DNA of 63,808 nt, from contig JAGCOF010000019.1 in NCBI GenBank assembly GCA_017645585.1, positions 1 through 63,808 of the forward strand, in the 5' to 3' direction. This stretch comes from Bacteroidales bacterium. Lineage in GTDB: Bacteria; Bacteroidota; Bacteroidia; Bacteroidales; P3. Both the position numbers and the translations under genes were made by a program. The stretch's first letter is position 1, and each line of letters begins with the position of its first letter. The notes below the pieces were generated by a model, which was given only the letters and a program-made list of their open reading frames with translations, searched no databases and was not told the origin of the DNA. Shown here in pieces: positions 31,317 through 40,042 of this stretch.

Positions 31317-33509
31317 GTGAAAAAGCTGTGCCATACCATCCTGTTGCTGCTCCTGGCGGGAGGGGGCGCCTGCGCGCAGTCGGCCCCCTCCACCAACATG
31401 GGGCGCGACTTCTGGGTGATGTTCCTGCCCAACACGGGCGGCACCCAACAGCTGCCCGACGACACCTGCTCGCTGATTGCCGTAGGGCCGGGCAACGCCG
31501 ATGTCACAGTTGAAAGCCAGGACAATACCGCCACCTTCCACCTCATCGGCGGCGGCAAGGCGGTGTATGTCTGCGGCACCAACGAGGAGGTGCGCGGCCG
31601 TGCCTACCACGTCACCGCCTCGGCCGACATCGCCCTCTTTGCCCGCAACGCCATCTTCGTGAGCCACGACGTGGCCATGATTGTCCCCACCCGCTGCCTC
31701 GGCACAGGGTACATCGCCCAATCGGCCACCGCCGCCCAGGGCGACACCGAGATGCTGGGCTTCCTGGCCACCGAGGACAGCACGGTGATCACCGTCGACT
31801 TCCACAATTGGCTCGGCAACCGCCAGGTGCCAAGCGACATCGAAGTGCCCGACGACGGCCTGTTGCACATCCCCCTGCAACGCGGCGAGACCTACATCCT
31901 CGGCACCCAACAGTCGCTGAGCAACGCGTTCTACACCTGGGGCTACTTCGGGGGCAAGACCATCACCTCCAACGGGCGCCCCTTCGCCCTCTTCCAGGGC
32001 AACAGCGCGGCGCATGTACCCATCACCGACAACTATCGCGGCGCGCACCTCTACGAGCAGGCCATCCCCCTCAGCCAATGGGGCCACACCTATCTGCTGG
32101 GCGGTGTGGGCGAGCAGCAGCGCTACTACGTACACGTCACCTCGGGCGACGACAGCAATATGTTGTACTTCAATGGCGCATACACTCATACCATGACGCG
32201 CGGCGAAATAATCTCCAATCAGCAAACACCCCTTTCCAGCAACGTCGCCTCGCAGCCCTACTACTTCACGGGCCGCACCGGAGTATCGCTGCTGATGAGC
32301 AGCTACGGCACCAGCGGCTTCTGCGGCGGCCCCGCCTCGGTGACGGTGCCCTCGATGGAGCACGGTGTGAGCGAGGCCTGGTTCACGGCAGAGCAATATG
32401 TTGACTACCAGGACAACTACCTCACCATCTTCTGCGACACGGCCTGTGCGGGCGGCCTGCGCCTCGACGGACAGTTGCTTTCGCTCAGCAGCACCTTCCC
32501 TCCCAATTGGGACCCGAAGATACAGCCCTACCACACCCCCGTCGGCCTCGGCCCCCACCACCTGGAGATTGACAGCGGCACCTTTGTGGCCATCCTCTAC
32601 GGCCTGCGCAACGGCACTGCCGACAGCTACGCCAACGCCGTGGGCATGGCCCTCGACCCCTACCCGCGCGACACACTGACGCGCACCGACACCGTCTGTG
32701 CCCTCAGCCCTTACAATTGGGGACCCTTCCACTACGCCGACGGCGAGCTGGCCGCGAGCGGCACCCACAACCTGGAAGGCAGGCTGTTCGACCCCGACAC
32801 GGTGCACCTCTACCGCCTGCAGCTCACTGTGCTTCCCTCCTATGAGACCATACTGTACGACACGCTGGCGCCCGGCGACACGCTCCGCATTGCCGATACC
32901 GCCATTGCCAATGCGGGCACCTACACCTTCCACCTGACCGCCACCAACGGGTGCGACTCGACGGTGACGCTGCACTTGGCCCCCTGCTTGACGGCGCCTT
33001 GCGTCAGTCTCAGCCGCCCCTATATCGACTTCGACCACCCGGTGGTCATCTTCACCGACTGCACCGAGGGCAGCGTGAGCAGCCAATGGCTGTTCGGCGA
33101 CGGCAGCGTGTATACCGGCTCGCCCCTGCGGCGGCAATTCCACCAACCCCTGCCCGACAGCCTGGAGGTGACGCTGCACACCTGCAACCGTCGCGGATGC
33201 TGCGCCGACACCACCCTCAGCATCGGCACACGGGTGCTCGACGTGTGGTTCCCCAACGTCTTTACCCCCGACGCTGACAACAACAACCGTTTCAAGGCCG
33301 TTACCACTGTGGAGCCCGTCGAATTCGAGCTCACCGTCTATGACCGCCGCGGCCAGGTGCTCTTCACCACCACCGACCCCACAGCCTCGTGGGACGGCAC
33401 CTCGGGCGGCACCCCCTTGCCGCAAGGGTCCTATGTCTACCATTGGTTCATGCGCGACGCCTACGACTTCCGCCGCAACGGCACCGGCACCGTCACACTG
33501 TTGCGGTAA
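31317..33509 (+). CDS. T9SS type B surface protein, paralogue of 27395
   Basis: A 730-residue secreted protein. The GTG at 31317 was taken as start because it gives a proper signal peptide (VKKLCHTILLLLLAGGGACAQ); the frame is open upstream to 31167, inside the previous gene. The IgGFc-like region has GRDFWVMFLPN, FALFQGNSAAHVPIT and LYEQAIPLSQWGHTYLL. Only one middle repeat is present (DTVCALSPYNWGPF...ATNGCDSTVTLHL, against two in the paralogue), then a PKD-like domain and the type B tail ending GTGTVTLLR. It is notably GC-rich. Probable exposed adhesin; function inferred from domain type. Confidence 0.85.
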   Translation: MKKLCHTILLLLLAGGGACAQSAPSTNMGRDFWVMFLPNTGGTQQLPDDTCSLIAVGPGNADVTVESQDNTATFHLIGGGKAVYVCGTNEEVRGRAYHVTASADIALFARNAIFVSHDVAMIVPTRCLGTGYIAQSATAAQGDTEMLGFLATEDSTVITVDFHNWLGNRQVPSDIEVPDDGLLHIPLQRGETYILGTQQSLSNAFYTWGYFGGKTITSNGRPFALFQGNSAAHVPITDNYRGAHLYEQAIPLSQWGHTYLLGGVGEQQRYYVHVTSGDDSNMLYFNGAYTHTMTRGEIISNQQTPLSSNVASQPYYFTGRTGVSLLMSSYGTSGFCGGPASVTVPSMEHGVSEAWFTAEQYVDYQDNYLTIFCDTACAGGLRLDGQLLSLSSTFPPNWDPKIQPYHTPVGLGPHHLEIDSGTFVAILYGLRNGTADSYANAVGMALDPYPRDTLTRTDTVCALSPYNWGPFHYADGELAASGTHNLEGRLFDPDTVHLYRLQLTVLPSYETILYDTLAPGDTLRIADTAIANAGTYTFHLTATNGCDSTVTLHLAPCLTAPCVSLSRPYIDFDHPVVIFTDCTEGSVSSQWLFGDGSVYTGSPLRRQFHQPLPDSLEVTLHTCNRRGCCADTTLSIGTRVLDVWFPNVFTPDADNNNRFKAVTTVEPVEFELTVYDRRGQVLFTTTDPTASWDGTSGGTPLPQGSYVYHWFMRDAYDFRRNGTGTVTLLR

Positions 33510-33538
33510 AAAAACTCTCCATTTCAAAAATATTTCGT

Positions 33539-33546
33539 ATATTTGC
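33539..33546 (+). promoter_or_regulatory. -7 box for the S46 peptidase gene
   Basis: TATATTTG matches TAnnTTTG and is followed by GCA, a common context for this box in Bacteroidota. It lies 48 bp before the ATG. No clear TTG is seen 19 bases upstream. Confidence 0.55.
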
Positions 33547-33593
33547 ACCGCTAAATAAATGTATTAATATTAATAATAAACTCAAATAACACA

Positions 33594-35744
33594 ATGAAAA
33601 TTCGTACTTTAGTTATTGCATTGGCCTTGGCGACGATGCTGCCGGGCGTGGCCCGCGCCGATGAGGGCATGTGGCTGCTGTCGCTGATCGGGAAGAACTA
33701 TGACGACATGCAGCGTGCCGGCTTCCAGCTGACGCCGGAGGACATCTACAGCGTGAACCAGAGCTGCCTGAAGGACGCCATCGTGGGCCTCGGCAACGCC
33801 GGCCGCCCCTTCCGTCACTTCTGCACGGGCGAAATCATCTCCACCAAAGGCCTGGTGAGCACCAACCACCACTGTGGCTTCGGCAACCTGCAAGCCCACT
33901 CGACGGTGGAGCACGACTACCTGCGCGATGGCTTCTGGGCCTACACCCTGGAGCAGGAGCTGCCCAACCCGGGCCTGACGGCCTCGATCCTGGTGCGCAT
34001 GGAGGACGTGAGCGCCCGCGTCAAGGAGAACCTCAGCGACGACATGAGCGAGGGCGACCGTGCGACGGCCATCGAGAAAATCTGCAAGCAGATCGAGAAG
34101 GAAGCCAGCGAGGGCACCGACTATGCGGCCCACGTGACGCCGATGTTCAGCGGCAACCAATTCTTCCTCTTCGTGTATATCATCTACCGCGACGTGCGCC
34201 TGGTGGGTGCTCCCCCCAGCTCGATGGGTAAGTTTGGCGGCGACACCGACAACTGGTCGTGGCCGCGCCACACGTGCGACTTCTCGATGTTCCGCATCTA
34301 CACCGCCCCCGACGGCAGCCCTGCCGACTACAGCAAGGACAACGTCCCCCTGACGCCCAAGCACCACCTGCCCGTCAGCGCCGGTGAAATCAACGACGGC
34401 GACTTCGCCATGGTGATGGGCTTCCCCGGCTCGACCGACCGTTTTGTCACCACCTACGGCCTCGAGGAGACGATGGACATCAACAACAAGCTGGTTCACG
34501 AGCTCCGCACCGTGCGCATCAACATCCTGCGCGAGGAGATGGCCGCCGATCAGGCCGTGCGCATCAAATACGACTCGAAATACGCCTCCTGCTCCAACTA
34601 TTGGAAGATGGCCAACGAGCAGAACAAAGCTCTGCAGGCGTTGAACACCATGCAGGTGAAGCGTGATGTGGAGAAAGAGTATTCGGAATGGGCTCGCTTC
34701 CAGCGCAGCCCCAAGTACAACAACGCCCTCGGCCTCATCAAGGACGGTTACGCCGCCCGCCGTTCGGTGCGCGAGGCACAGCTGTACATCAACGAGGGGC
34801 TCATCGGCGGTTCCGAAGTTCTCAGCCTCGCCATCCGCATGGGCAAAATGATGGAGACTAACCCCGAGTTTGACTTCAGTACCTCGGAGAAGATGTTCAA
34901 CAACTTCTACAAGGACTATGACGAGAAGGTGGAGAAACGCGTGGCCGCCGCCATGTTCGGCTATGTCTATGCCCACATGAACCCCGACCTGTGCCCCAAC
35001 TTCCTCAAAGTGGCCAACAAGAAATACAAAGGCGATTGGACGAAGTATGTGGACGACCTCTACAAGGCCAGCATCTTCGCCAACCAGGAGAAACTGGGCA
35101 AGTACATGCTCAAGCCCAATGCCAAGCAGCTGGAGAAAGACCCCATGCTGCTGGCGAGCAAAGAGATTACTGAAATCGTCAACCAGCTGCGCGAGGCGGT
35201 GCCCCAGAAGTCGAAAGACAACCTCAAGCGCGGCATCCGTGACTTCACCGACGGTATCCTGCTGCTCAACGAGGGCCGCAAACTGATGGCTCCCGACGCC
35301 AACTCGACCATCCGCCTCACCTACGGCAACGTGATGAGCTACGACCCCAAGGACGGTGTGAACTACAAATACTACACCACCCTAAAGGGCGTCCTGGAGA
35401 AAGAAGACCCCGAGAACAGCGAGTTCATCGTGCCTGCCCGTCTGAAGGAGCTCTACGCCAAGAAGGACTTCGGCCCCTATGCCAACCGTCGCGGTGAGAT
35501 GCCTACCTGTTTCATCACCAACAATGACATCACCGGCGGCAACAGCGGCTCGCCGGTCATCAACTCGAAAGGCGTGCTCATCGGATTGGCCTTCGACGGC
35601 AACAGCGAGGCTATGAGCGGCGACATCGACTTCGAGGAGAACCTGCAGCGCTGCATCTGCCTCGATAGCCGTTACATGCTGTGGGTTATCGACGTTTATG
35701 CCGGTGCCAAGAACCTGATTGAAGAGATTGACATCGTTCGATAA
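33594..35744 (+). CDS. S46-family dipeptidyl peptidase (DPP7-like)
   Basis: A 716-residue periplasmic serine exopeptidase that releases dipeptides from peptide N-termini. It has a signal peptide (residues 1-22), the catalytic histidine region VSTNHHCGFG (88-97), the aspartate in NWSWPRHTCDFSMFR (about 225) and the nucleophile in GGNSGSPVINSKG (about 650). The specificity position after GLAF reads FDGNSEAMSGD: glycine there is known for DPP7-type hydrophobic specificity, whereas DPP11 has arginine. Such enzymes feed amino acids to asaccharolytic Bacteroidales. The stop abuts the GTG start of rpoN with no gap. Confidence 0.93.
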   Translation: MKIRTLVIALALATMLPGVARADEGMWLLSLIGKNYDDMQRAGFQLTPEDIYSVNQSCLKDAIVGLGNAGRPFRHFCTGEIISTKGLVSTNHHCGFGNLQAHSTVEHDYLRDGFWAYTLEQELPNPGLTASILVRMEDVSARVKENLSDDMSEGDRATAIEKICKQIEKEASEGTDYAAHVTPMFSGNQFFLFVYIIYRDVRLVGAPPSSMGKFGGDTDNWSWPRHTCDFSMFRIYTAPDGSPADYSKDNVPLTPKHHLPVSAGEINDGDFAMVMGFPGSTDRFVTTYGLEETMDINNKLVHELRTVRINILREEMAADQAVRIKYDSKYASCSNYWKMANEQNKALQALNTMQVKRDVEKEYSEWARFQRSPKYNNALGLIKDGYAARRSVREAQLYINEGLIGGSEVLSLAIRMGKMMETNPEFDFSTSEKMFNNFYKDYDEKVEKRVAAAMFGYVYAHMNPDLCPNFLKVANKKYKGDWTKYVDDLYKASIFANQEKLGKYMLKPNAKQLEKDPMLLASKEITEIVNQLREAVPQKSKDNLKRGIRDFTDGILLLNEGRKLMAPDANSTIRLTYGNVMSYDPKDGVNYKYYTTLKGVLEKEDPENSEFIVPARLKELYAKKDFGPYANRRGEMPTCFITNNDITGGNSGSPVINSKGVLIGLAFDGNSEAMSGDIDFEENLQRCICLDSRYMLWVIDVYAGAKNLIEEIDIVR

Positions 35745-37976
35745 GTGAAGCAAGTCCAACGACAGCAACTGCAGCAGAAGTTCTCGCCTCAGCAGATACA
35801 GCTGATGCGCCTGCTGCAGTTGCCTGTCACCGACTTGGAGCAGGCCATCAAGGAGGAGGTGGAAAAGAACCCCCTGCTTGAGGCCGAAGAACAAGACGTG
35901 CAACCCCTGCCGACGGTGGACAACGACCGTTCGGATTGGGACAACGACGAGGAAGAGGGCTACGACTACCGCGAGCATCTGGAGAGCGACCCTAACGCGG
36001 TGAGGCGCGAGTTTGTGGTGAGCGACAGCATGTCGTCGACCGAGCGCCTGATGCAACAGGTCGCCATGCGTCCCCTCACCGAACGGCAACAGCTGATAGC
36101 CACCGAGATTATCGGCACGCTGGACGATGCCGGTTACCTCAGTCGCGACCTGGCCCTCATCACCAACGACCTGGCTTTCCGCCAGGGTATAGAGGCCTCG
36201 CCCGAGGAGGTGGAGGAAGTGCTGCGCATCGTGCAGAGCCTCGACCCCGCCGGCATCGGTGCCCGCAGCCTGCAGGAGTGCCTGCTGCTGCAACTCGAGC
36301 GCAAGGAAGAGGATGTCACCCTGCCGCTGACCATCATCCGCGACCACTTCGACGACTTCGCCAACCACCGCTACGAGCGCATTTGCGCCGCCCTCGGCAT
36401 CAGCGAGGACGAGTTGGAGGAGGCCTCTGCCATCATCCGTCGCCTCAACCCCAAGCCTGCGGGTTCGTCGGATGCCGACAACAGCGGCGCCACCCCCATC
36501 ATCCCCGACATTATCCTCACCCAGCACGACGGGCAGTTGCAGTTCTACCTCAACGACACCCACCTACCGCGCTTGAGCCTCAACAGCTACTACACCGACA
36601 TGCTGCACGAGATGGAGGCCGCCAAAGGCGACAAAGCCACTATGCAGTTCCTGCGCACCAAGCAGGCCGACGCGCAAAGCTTCATCGACCTGTTGCAGCA
36701 GCGACACGACACCATCGTGCGCGTGATGCGCTACATCATCAAGCACCAGCGCCGCTTTCTGCTCAGCGGAGACCCCGACCAGCTGGTGCCCCTGCGGCAG
36801 CGCGAAGTGGCTGAAGCAACAGGGCTGGACATCAGCACCGTGTCGCGCATGGCCAACAGCAAATACCTCCAAACCGATTTCGGCACCATTGCCCTCAAGG
36901 AGTGCTTCTCCAAGGGCATGGCTACCGAGGGAGGCGAGGAGGTGTCGGTCGAAACCATCAAACAACGGCTGGCCGACATTATTGCCGGCGAAAACAAGCA
37001 GACACCACTCTCCGATGACGCCATAACAAGCCTGTTCAACGAGCAAGGCATCCCGCTGGCGCGCCGCACGGTAGCCAAATACCGTGAGCAGCTGGGCATC
37101 CCTGTGGCACGTCTGCGCCGCGTCATATTGGCTCTGATGCTGTTACTTCCCTTATGCGGCCATTCCCAGACCTCCTACTACGACTCCATTATCGCCGCAC
37201 GTATCAAGACTGCCGAGAAGGTGCAGCCCAAGGTGGAGAAGAAAGAGCCGCCCAAGGAGACCAAAGAGGTCAGGCGCACCACCAAAGAGCCAACCGCTCC
37301 GGTAGCAGCCAAGCCCAAAGAGGCCTACATTGTGCCCACCTGGTACGACGCTTTCCCGCAGCACCGCGTCAACCCCATGGGACGTACCAAAGTGGACATG
37401 CTGCCCGACGAAATCAACCTGTTGCTGATACGCGACACCTCCGAGTTCTGCTTCCCTATCCAAGGACGCAAAACCAGCCCCTATGGATGGCGCTGGAACC
37501 GAGGACACCATGGTGTCGACATCGCCCTCCGCACAGGAGACCCCATCCATGCCGCCTTCAGCGGCACCGTCCGCATTGCAGGACGCATGGGCGGCTACGG
37601 CAACTGTATCGTCCTGCGCCACCCCAACGGCTTGGAGACCCTCTACGGACACCTGTCGAAAATCAACGTAAAATATGGGCAGCAAGTGAGTGCCGGAGAG
37701 GTGATAGGTCAGGGTGGTAACACCGGCAACTCCACAGGTCCGCACCTGCACTTCGAGTGCCGCTTTCTCTACCAGACCTTCGACCCCGAATGGATCCTCG
37801 ACTTCGAGCGCTATACCCTACGCACATGGCGTCTGCACCTCGACAAGACCTACTTCGGCATCCGCCAGCCACGACGTGGCGAGGCACTCGACTACAAGGC
37901 CGACCGCAGCATCATTCGCGAAGGCAAGAAGCGTCCCAAGAACCAACCCGCCGACATCAATCCCAAAGACTTTTAA
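35745..37976 (+). CDS. rpoN: RpoN (sigma-54) fused in frame to an M23 peptidase
   Basis: One open frame of 743 codons. Residues 1-460 are a complete sigma-54: the Q-rich activator domain (QQLQQKFSPQQIQLMRLLQLP), the core-binding region, the helix-turn-helix (REVAEATGLDISTVSRMANSKYLQ) and the RpoN box ARRTVAKYREQLGIP, which binds -24 promoters. Normally the protein ends about 8 residues later. Here it continues through VARLRRVILALMLLLPLCGH, an ideal signal peptide, into a lysostaphin-type M23 endopeptidase (GHHGVDIALRTGDPIHAAFSGTV, GNCIVLRHPNGLETLYGHL, STGPHLHFE). A GTG at 37104 could start a separate 290-residue secreted peptidase in the same frame. Either a true fusion is made, or the sigma factor's stop has been lost and two proteins arise from nested starts. 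Confidence 0.9.
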   Translation: MKQVQRQQLQQKFSPQQIQLMRLLQLPVTDLEQAIKEEVEKNPLLEAEEQDVQPLPTVDNDRSDWDNDEEEGYDYREHLESDPNAVRREFVVSDSMSSTERLMQQVAMRPLTERQQLIATEIIGTLDDAGYLSRDLALITNDLAFRQGIEASPEEVEEVLRIVQSLDPAGIGARSLQECLLLQLERKEEDVTLPLTIIRDHFDDFANHRYERICAALGISEDELEEASAIIRRLNPKPAGSSDADNSGATPIIPDIILTQHDGQLQFYLNDTHLPRLSLNSYYTDMLHEMEAAKGDKATMQFLRTKQADAQSFIDLLQQRHDTIVRVMRYIIKHQRRFLLSGDPDQLVPLRQREVAEATGLDISTVSRMANSKYLQTDFGTIALKECFSKGMATEGGEEVSVETIKQRLADIIAGENKQTPLSDDAITSLFNEQGIPLARRTVAKYREQLGIPVARLRRVILALMLLLPLCGHSQTSYYDSIIAARIKTAEKVQPKVEKKEPPKETKEVRRTTKEPTAPVAAKPKEAYIVPTWYDAFPQHRVNPMGRTKVDMLPDEINLLLIRDTSEFCFPIQGRKTSPYGWRWNRGHHGVDIALRTGDPIHAAFSGTVRIAGRMGGYGNCIVLRHPNGLETLYGHLSKINVKYGQQVSAGEVIGQGGNTGNSTGPHLHFECRFLYQTFDPEWILDFERYTLRTWRLHLDKTYFGIRQPRRGEALDYKADRSIIREGKKRPKNQPADINPKDF

Positions 37977-37989
37977 TACTAATATATTA

Positions 37990-38478
37990 ATGAAAAAGAC
38001 CAACCTTTCCGACTACGACCCAACAGCCGTTCCCGATGGCTCGCCATACCGCATCGGCGTTATTGCCGCTGAATGGAACCCCGAGGTGACCGACGCGCTG
38101 ATGAAAGGCGCCGTCGACACCCTGCGCGACCATGGCGTCAAAGCAGAGAACCTCCTGGTGCGCCGCGTGCCCGGCACCTTTGAGCTTACGTCGGCAGCCG
38201 ATATGATGCTCAGCGCCCCTAACATTGATGCCGTCATCTGCATCGGCTGCGTCATTCAGGGTGAGACACGTCACTTTGAATTCATCTGCCAGGCCGTATC
38301 GCAGGGCATCACCAATGTGGCCCTCAAGCGAGAACGGCCCGTCATCTTCAGCGTCCTCACCTGCGACACTATGCAACAAGCCCTCGACCGTGCCGGCGGA
38401 CGACACGGGAACAAGGGCGTTGAAGGCGCCATCACAGCACTTAAAATGATTGCCTATCAACGGAGCATATGCGAGTAG
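37990..38478 (+). CDS. ribH: 6,7-dimethyl-8-ribityllumazine synthase
   Basis: A 162-residue enzyme of riboflavin synthesis that joins the ribityl-aminouracil and the dihydroxybutanone phosphate. The start at 37990 was chosen to give MKKTNLSDYDPTAVPDGSPY and the usual length; the open frame extends upstream within the peptidase. Motifs: GVIAAEWNPEVTDAL (substrate loop), RVPGTFELTSAADMM, and CIGCVIQGETRHFEF with the catalytic histidine. It follows the peptidase by 13 bp, ends in TAG and overlaps fmt by 10 bp. Confidence 0.95.
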   Translation: MKKTNLSDYDPTAVPDGSPYRIGVIAAEWNPEVTDALMKGAVDTLRDHGVKAENLLVRRVPGTFELTSAADMMLSAPNIDAVICIGCVIQGETRHFEFICQAVSQGITNVALKRERPVIFSVLTCDTMQQALDRAGGRHGNKGVEGAITALKMIAYQRSICE

Positions 38479-39404
38479 TTTATTTCGGCACCCCCGACTT
38501 CGCCGTCGAAAGCCTCGACGCCATCATGCAATCGTCTCGACATGAGGTGGTGGCCGCCGTCACCGTGCCCGACCGGCAGGCTGGACGTGGCCAGAAACTG
38601 ATTTACAGCTCCGTGAAGCAGTATGCCCTCGACCACAACCTGCCGCTGCTACAGCCCGAGCGATTGCGCGACGAGGCCTTCTTGGAGGCGCTGCGCGCCT
38701 ACCACGCCGACATCTTCGTCGTTGTAGCCTTCCGCATGCTGCCCGAGGCGGTATGGAATATGCCACCTCACGGCACTTTCAACCTGCACGCCTCATTGTT
38801 GCCTCGTTATCGTGGGGCCGCCCCCATTAACCACGCCATCATCAATGGCGAGCACGAAACCGGCGTCACCACTTTCCTCCTCAACCACCTCATTGACGAA
38901 GGAGCCATACTGCTGCAGCAATCCACACCCATCGCTGAGGAGGACAACGCAGGTACCCTGCACAACCGCTTGGCTGCTATGGGCCGCGACCTTGTTGTGC
39001 GCACCCTCGACGGCCTGGCCGACGGCACCCTCAGCCCCAAGCCACAGGAAGGTGAACCCTGCCCCGCACCCAAAATCTTCAAGGAAGACTGCCTCATCAA
39101 TTTCAATCAAAGCTGCCAGCAAATCACCGACTTTGTTAGGGGCCTTTCCCCCTACCCCGCGGCCATGATTCGGCTCCGTTCTCCCAAGGGTGAGGTGGTA
39201 CCCTTCAAAATCTATCGTGTACACCCCGTAAAAACGCTGGAAAGCACACCAAAAACCCTTGTTTCTGACGGAAAAAAGGTGCTAAAATTCGCTGCAACAG
39301 ACGGATTTGTTGAGATTTTGGAACTCCAAATGGCTGGAAAAAAGAAAAATAGCATAGAAGACTTTCTTCGCGGCAATAATATAAGTGATTGGGAATTAAT
39401 ATAG
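38469..39404 (+). CDS. fmt: Methionyl-tRNA formyltransferase
   Basis: A 311-residue enzyme that formylates initiator Met-tRNA. The N-terminal domain shows MRVVYFGTPDFAVESLDAI, TVPDRQAGRGQK and the formyl-THF site FNLHASLLPRYRGAAPINHAI with the catalytic N-H-(D) set, followed by GVTTFLLNHLIDEGAIL. The C-terminal OB-like domain has GLSPYPAAMIRL. Ends in TAG. It shares 10 bp with ribH, so translation is probably coupled. Confidence 0.95.
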   Translation: MRVVYFGTPDFAVESLDAIMQSSRHEVVAAVTVPDRQAGRGQKLIYSSVKQYALDHNLPLLQPERLRDEAFLEALRAYHADIFVVVAFRMLPEAVWNMPPHGTFNLHASLLPRYRGAAPINHAIINGEHETGVTTFLLNHLIDEGAILLQQSTPIAEEDNAGTLHNRLAAMGRDLVVRTLDGLADGTLSPKPQEGEPCPAPKIFKEDCLINFNQSCQQITDFVRGLSPYPAAMIRLRSPKGEVVPFKIYRVHPVKTLESTPKTLVSDGKKVLKFAATDGFVEILELQMAGKKKNSIEDFLRGNNISDWELI

Positions 39405-39447
39405 TACACAAATGTTTGAAAAATATTTGAAAATTTTTGAAAAAAAA

Positions 39448-39480
39448 TTTGGTTCACATCAAAAAAAATTCTTACATTTG
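39448..39480 (+). promoter_or_regulatory. Promoter of the HU gene
   Basis: TTTGG (39448-39452) and TACATTTG (39473-39480) fit the Bacteroidota -33/-7 consensus; TTG to TA spacing is about 20 bases. The transcript leader is about 45 nt. Just upstream lies a degenerate 10-bp period of TTTGAAAA words. Confidence 0.75.
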
Positions 39481-39530
39481 CATCGAAAAATTTAAGTACA
39501 TAATTAATAACCCTTTAAACATCATCAAAC

Positions 39531-39818
39531 ATGAACAAAACTGAACTTGTTAACGCCATTGCCGCAAAGACCGGTATGACGAAAGTTGCCGCCAAGGCCG
39601 CCATGAATGCTTGCTTCGGCAGCATCCAGGAGAAACTGAACAAAGGCGAGAAAGTGACCCTGATCGGCTTCGGCACCTTCAGCGTCGTGGAGCGCAAAGC
39701 CCGCACCGCCAAGAACCCGCAAACTGGCAAACCCGTAAAGGTTCCCGCCAAGAAAGTTGCCAAGTTCAAAGCTGGTAGCAACCTCCTCGCCAAGAAGAAA
39801 ACCGCCAAGAAAAAATAA
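39531..39818 (+). CDS. hup: HU-family DNA-binding protein
   Basis: A 95-residue nucleoid protein. It has the family pattern: helix pair MNKTELVNAIAAKTGMTKVAAKAAMNA, then GEKVTLIGFGTFSVVERKARTAKNPQTGKPVKVPAKKVAKFKAG, where the beta arms carry the NPQTGKP motif that intercalates into DNA. The C-terminal lysine-rich tail (KKKTAKKK) is typical of Bacteroidota copies. It is a single-gene transcript with its own promoter and terminator. Confidence 0.95.
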   Translation: MNKTELVNAIAAKTGMTKVAAKAAMNACFGSIQEKLNKGEKVTLIGFGTFSVVERKARTAKNPQTGKPVKVPAKKVAKFKAGSNLLAKKKTAKKK

Positions 39819-39837
39819 GGTTTTCTTAAACGCGTGA

Positions 39838-39873
39838 ACAAAAGAACGGATCCGATAGGTTCCGTTCTTTTTT
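39838..39873 (+). terminator. Intrinsic terminator of the HU gene
   Basis: AAGAACGGA and TCCGTTCTT form a 9-bp stem around a short loop (TCCGATAGG), followed by a run of seven T. It lies 20 bp after the stop. Confidence 0.9.
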
Positions 39874-39975
39874 TGCACACTTTAATCAACTTCTATCGGG
39901 CATGATAGGGCTTTGCCCAAGTGCAGGGTTAACATATTTTAACAGGATAATGTTATCAAATGTGAAAATATTTCT

Positions 39976-39983
39976 TACTTTTG
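39976..39983 (+). promoter_or_regulatory. -7 box for gpsA
   Basis: TACTTTTG followed by CA matches the Bacteroidota -7 element. No TTG is present at -33. The leader of about 55 nt contains the hairpin at 39993-40017. Confidence 0.55.
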
Positions 39984-39992
39984 CATTTCCTT

Positions 39993-40017
39993 TACAGGCT
40001 CCCTTTCGGGGCCTGTA
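39993..40017 (+). promoter_or_regulatory. Leader hairpin of gpsA
   Basis: TACAGGC and GCCTGTA are perfect inverted arms around an internal CCC/GGG pairing, giving a stem of about ten pairs in the mRNA leader, 25 bp before the gpsA ATG. There is no T-run, so it is not a simple terminator. It may protect the mRNA or act as a protein-binding site. Confidence 0.5.
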
Positions 40018-40042
40018 ACTTTGTAAAACAATAAACAACAGG

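Noticed and set aside
31290-33548. 752-codon minus-strand frame opposite the second T9SS type B protein
   Set aside because: Antisense shadow; low-complexity V/G/A/E product, while the plus strand has a signal peptide and sorting domain.
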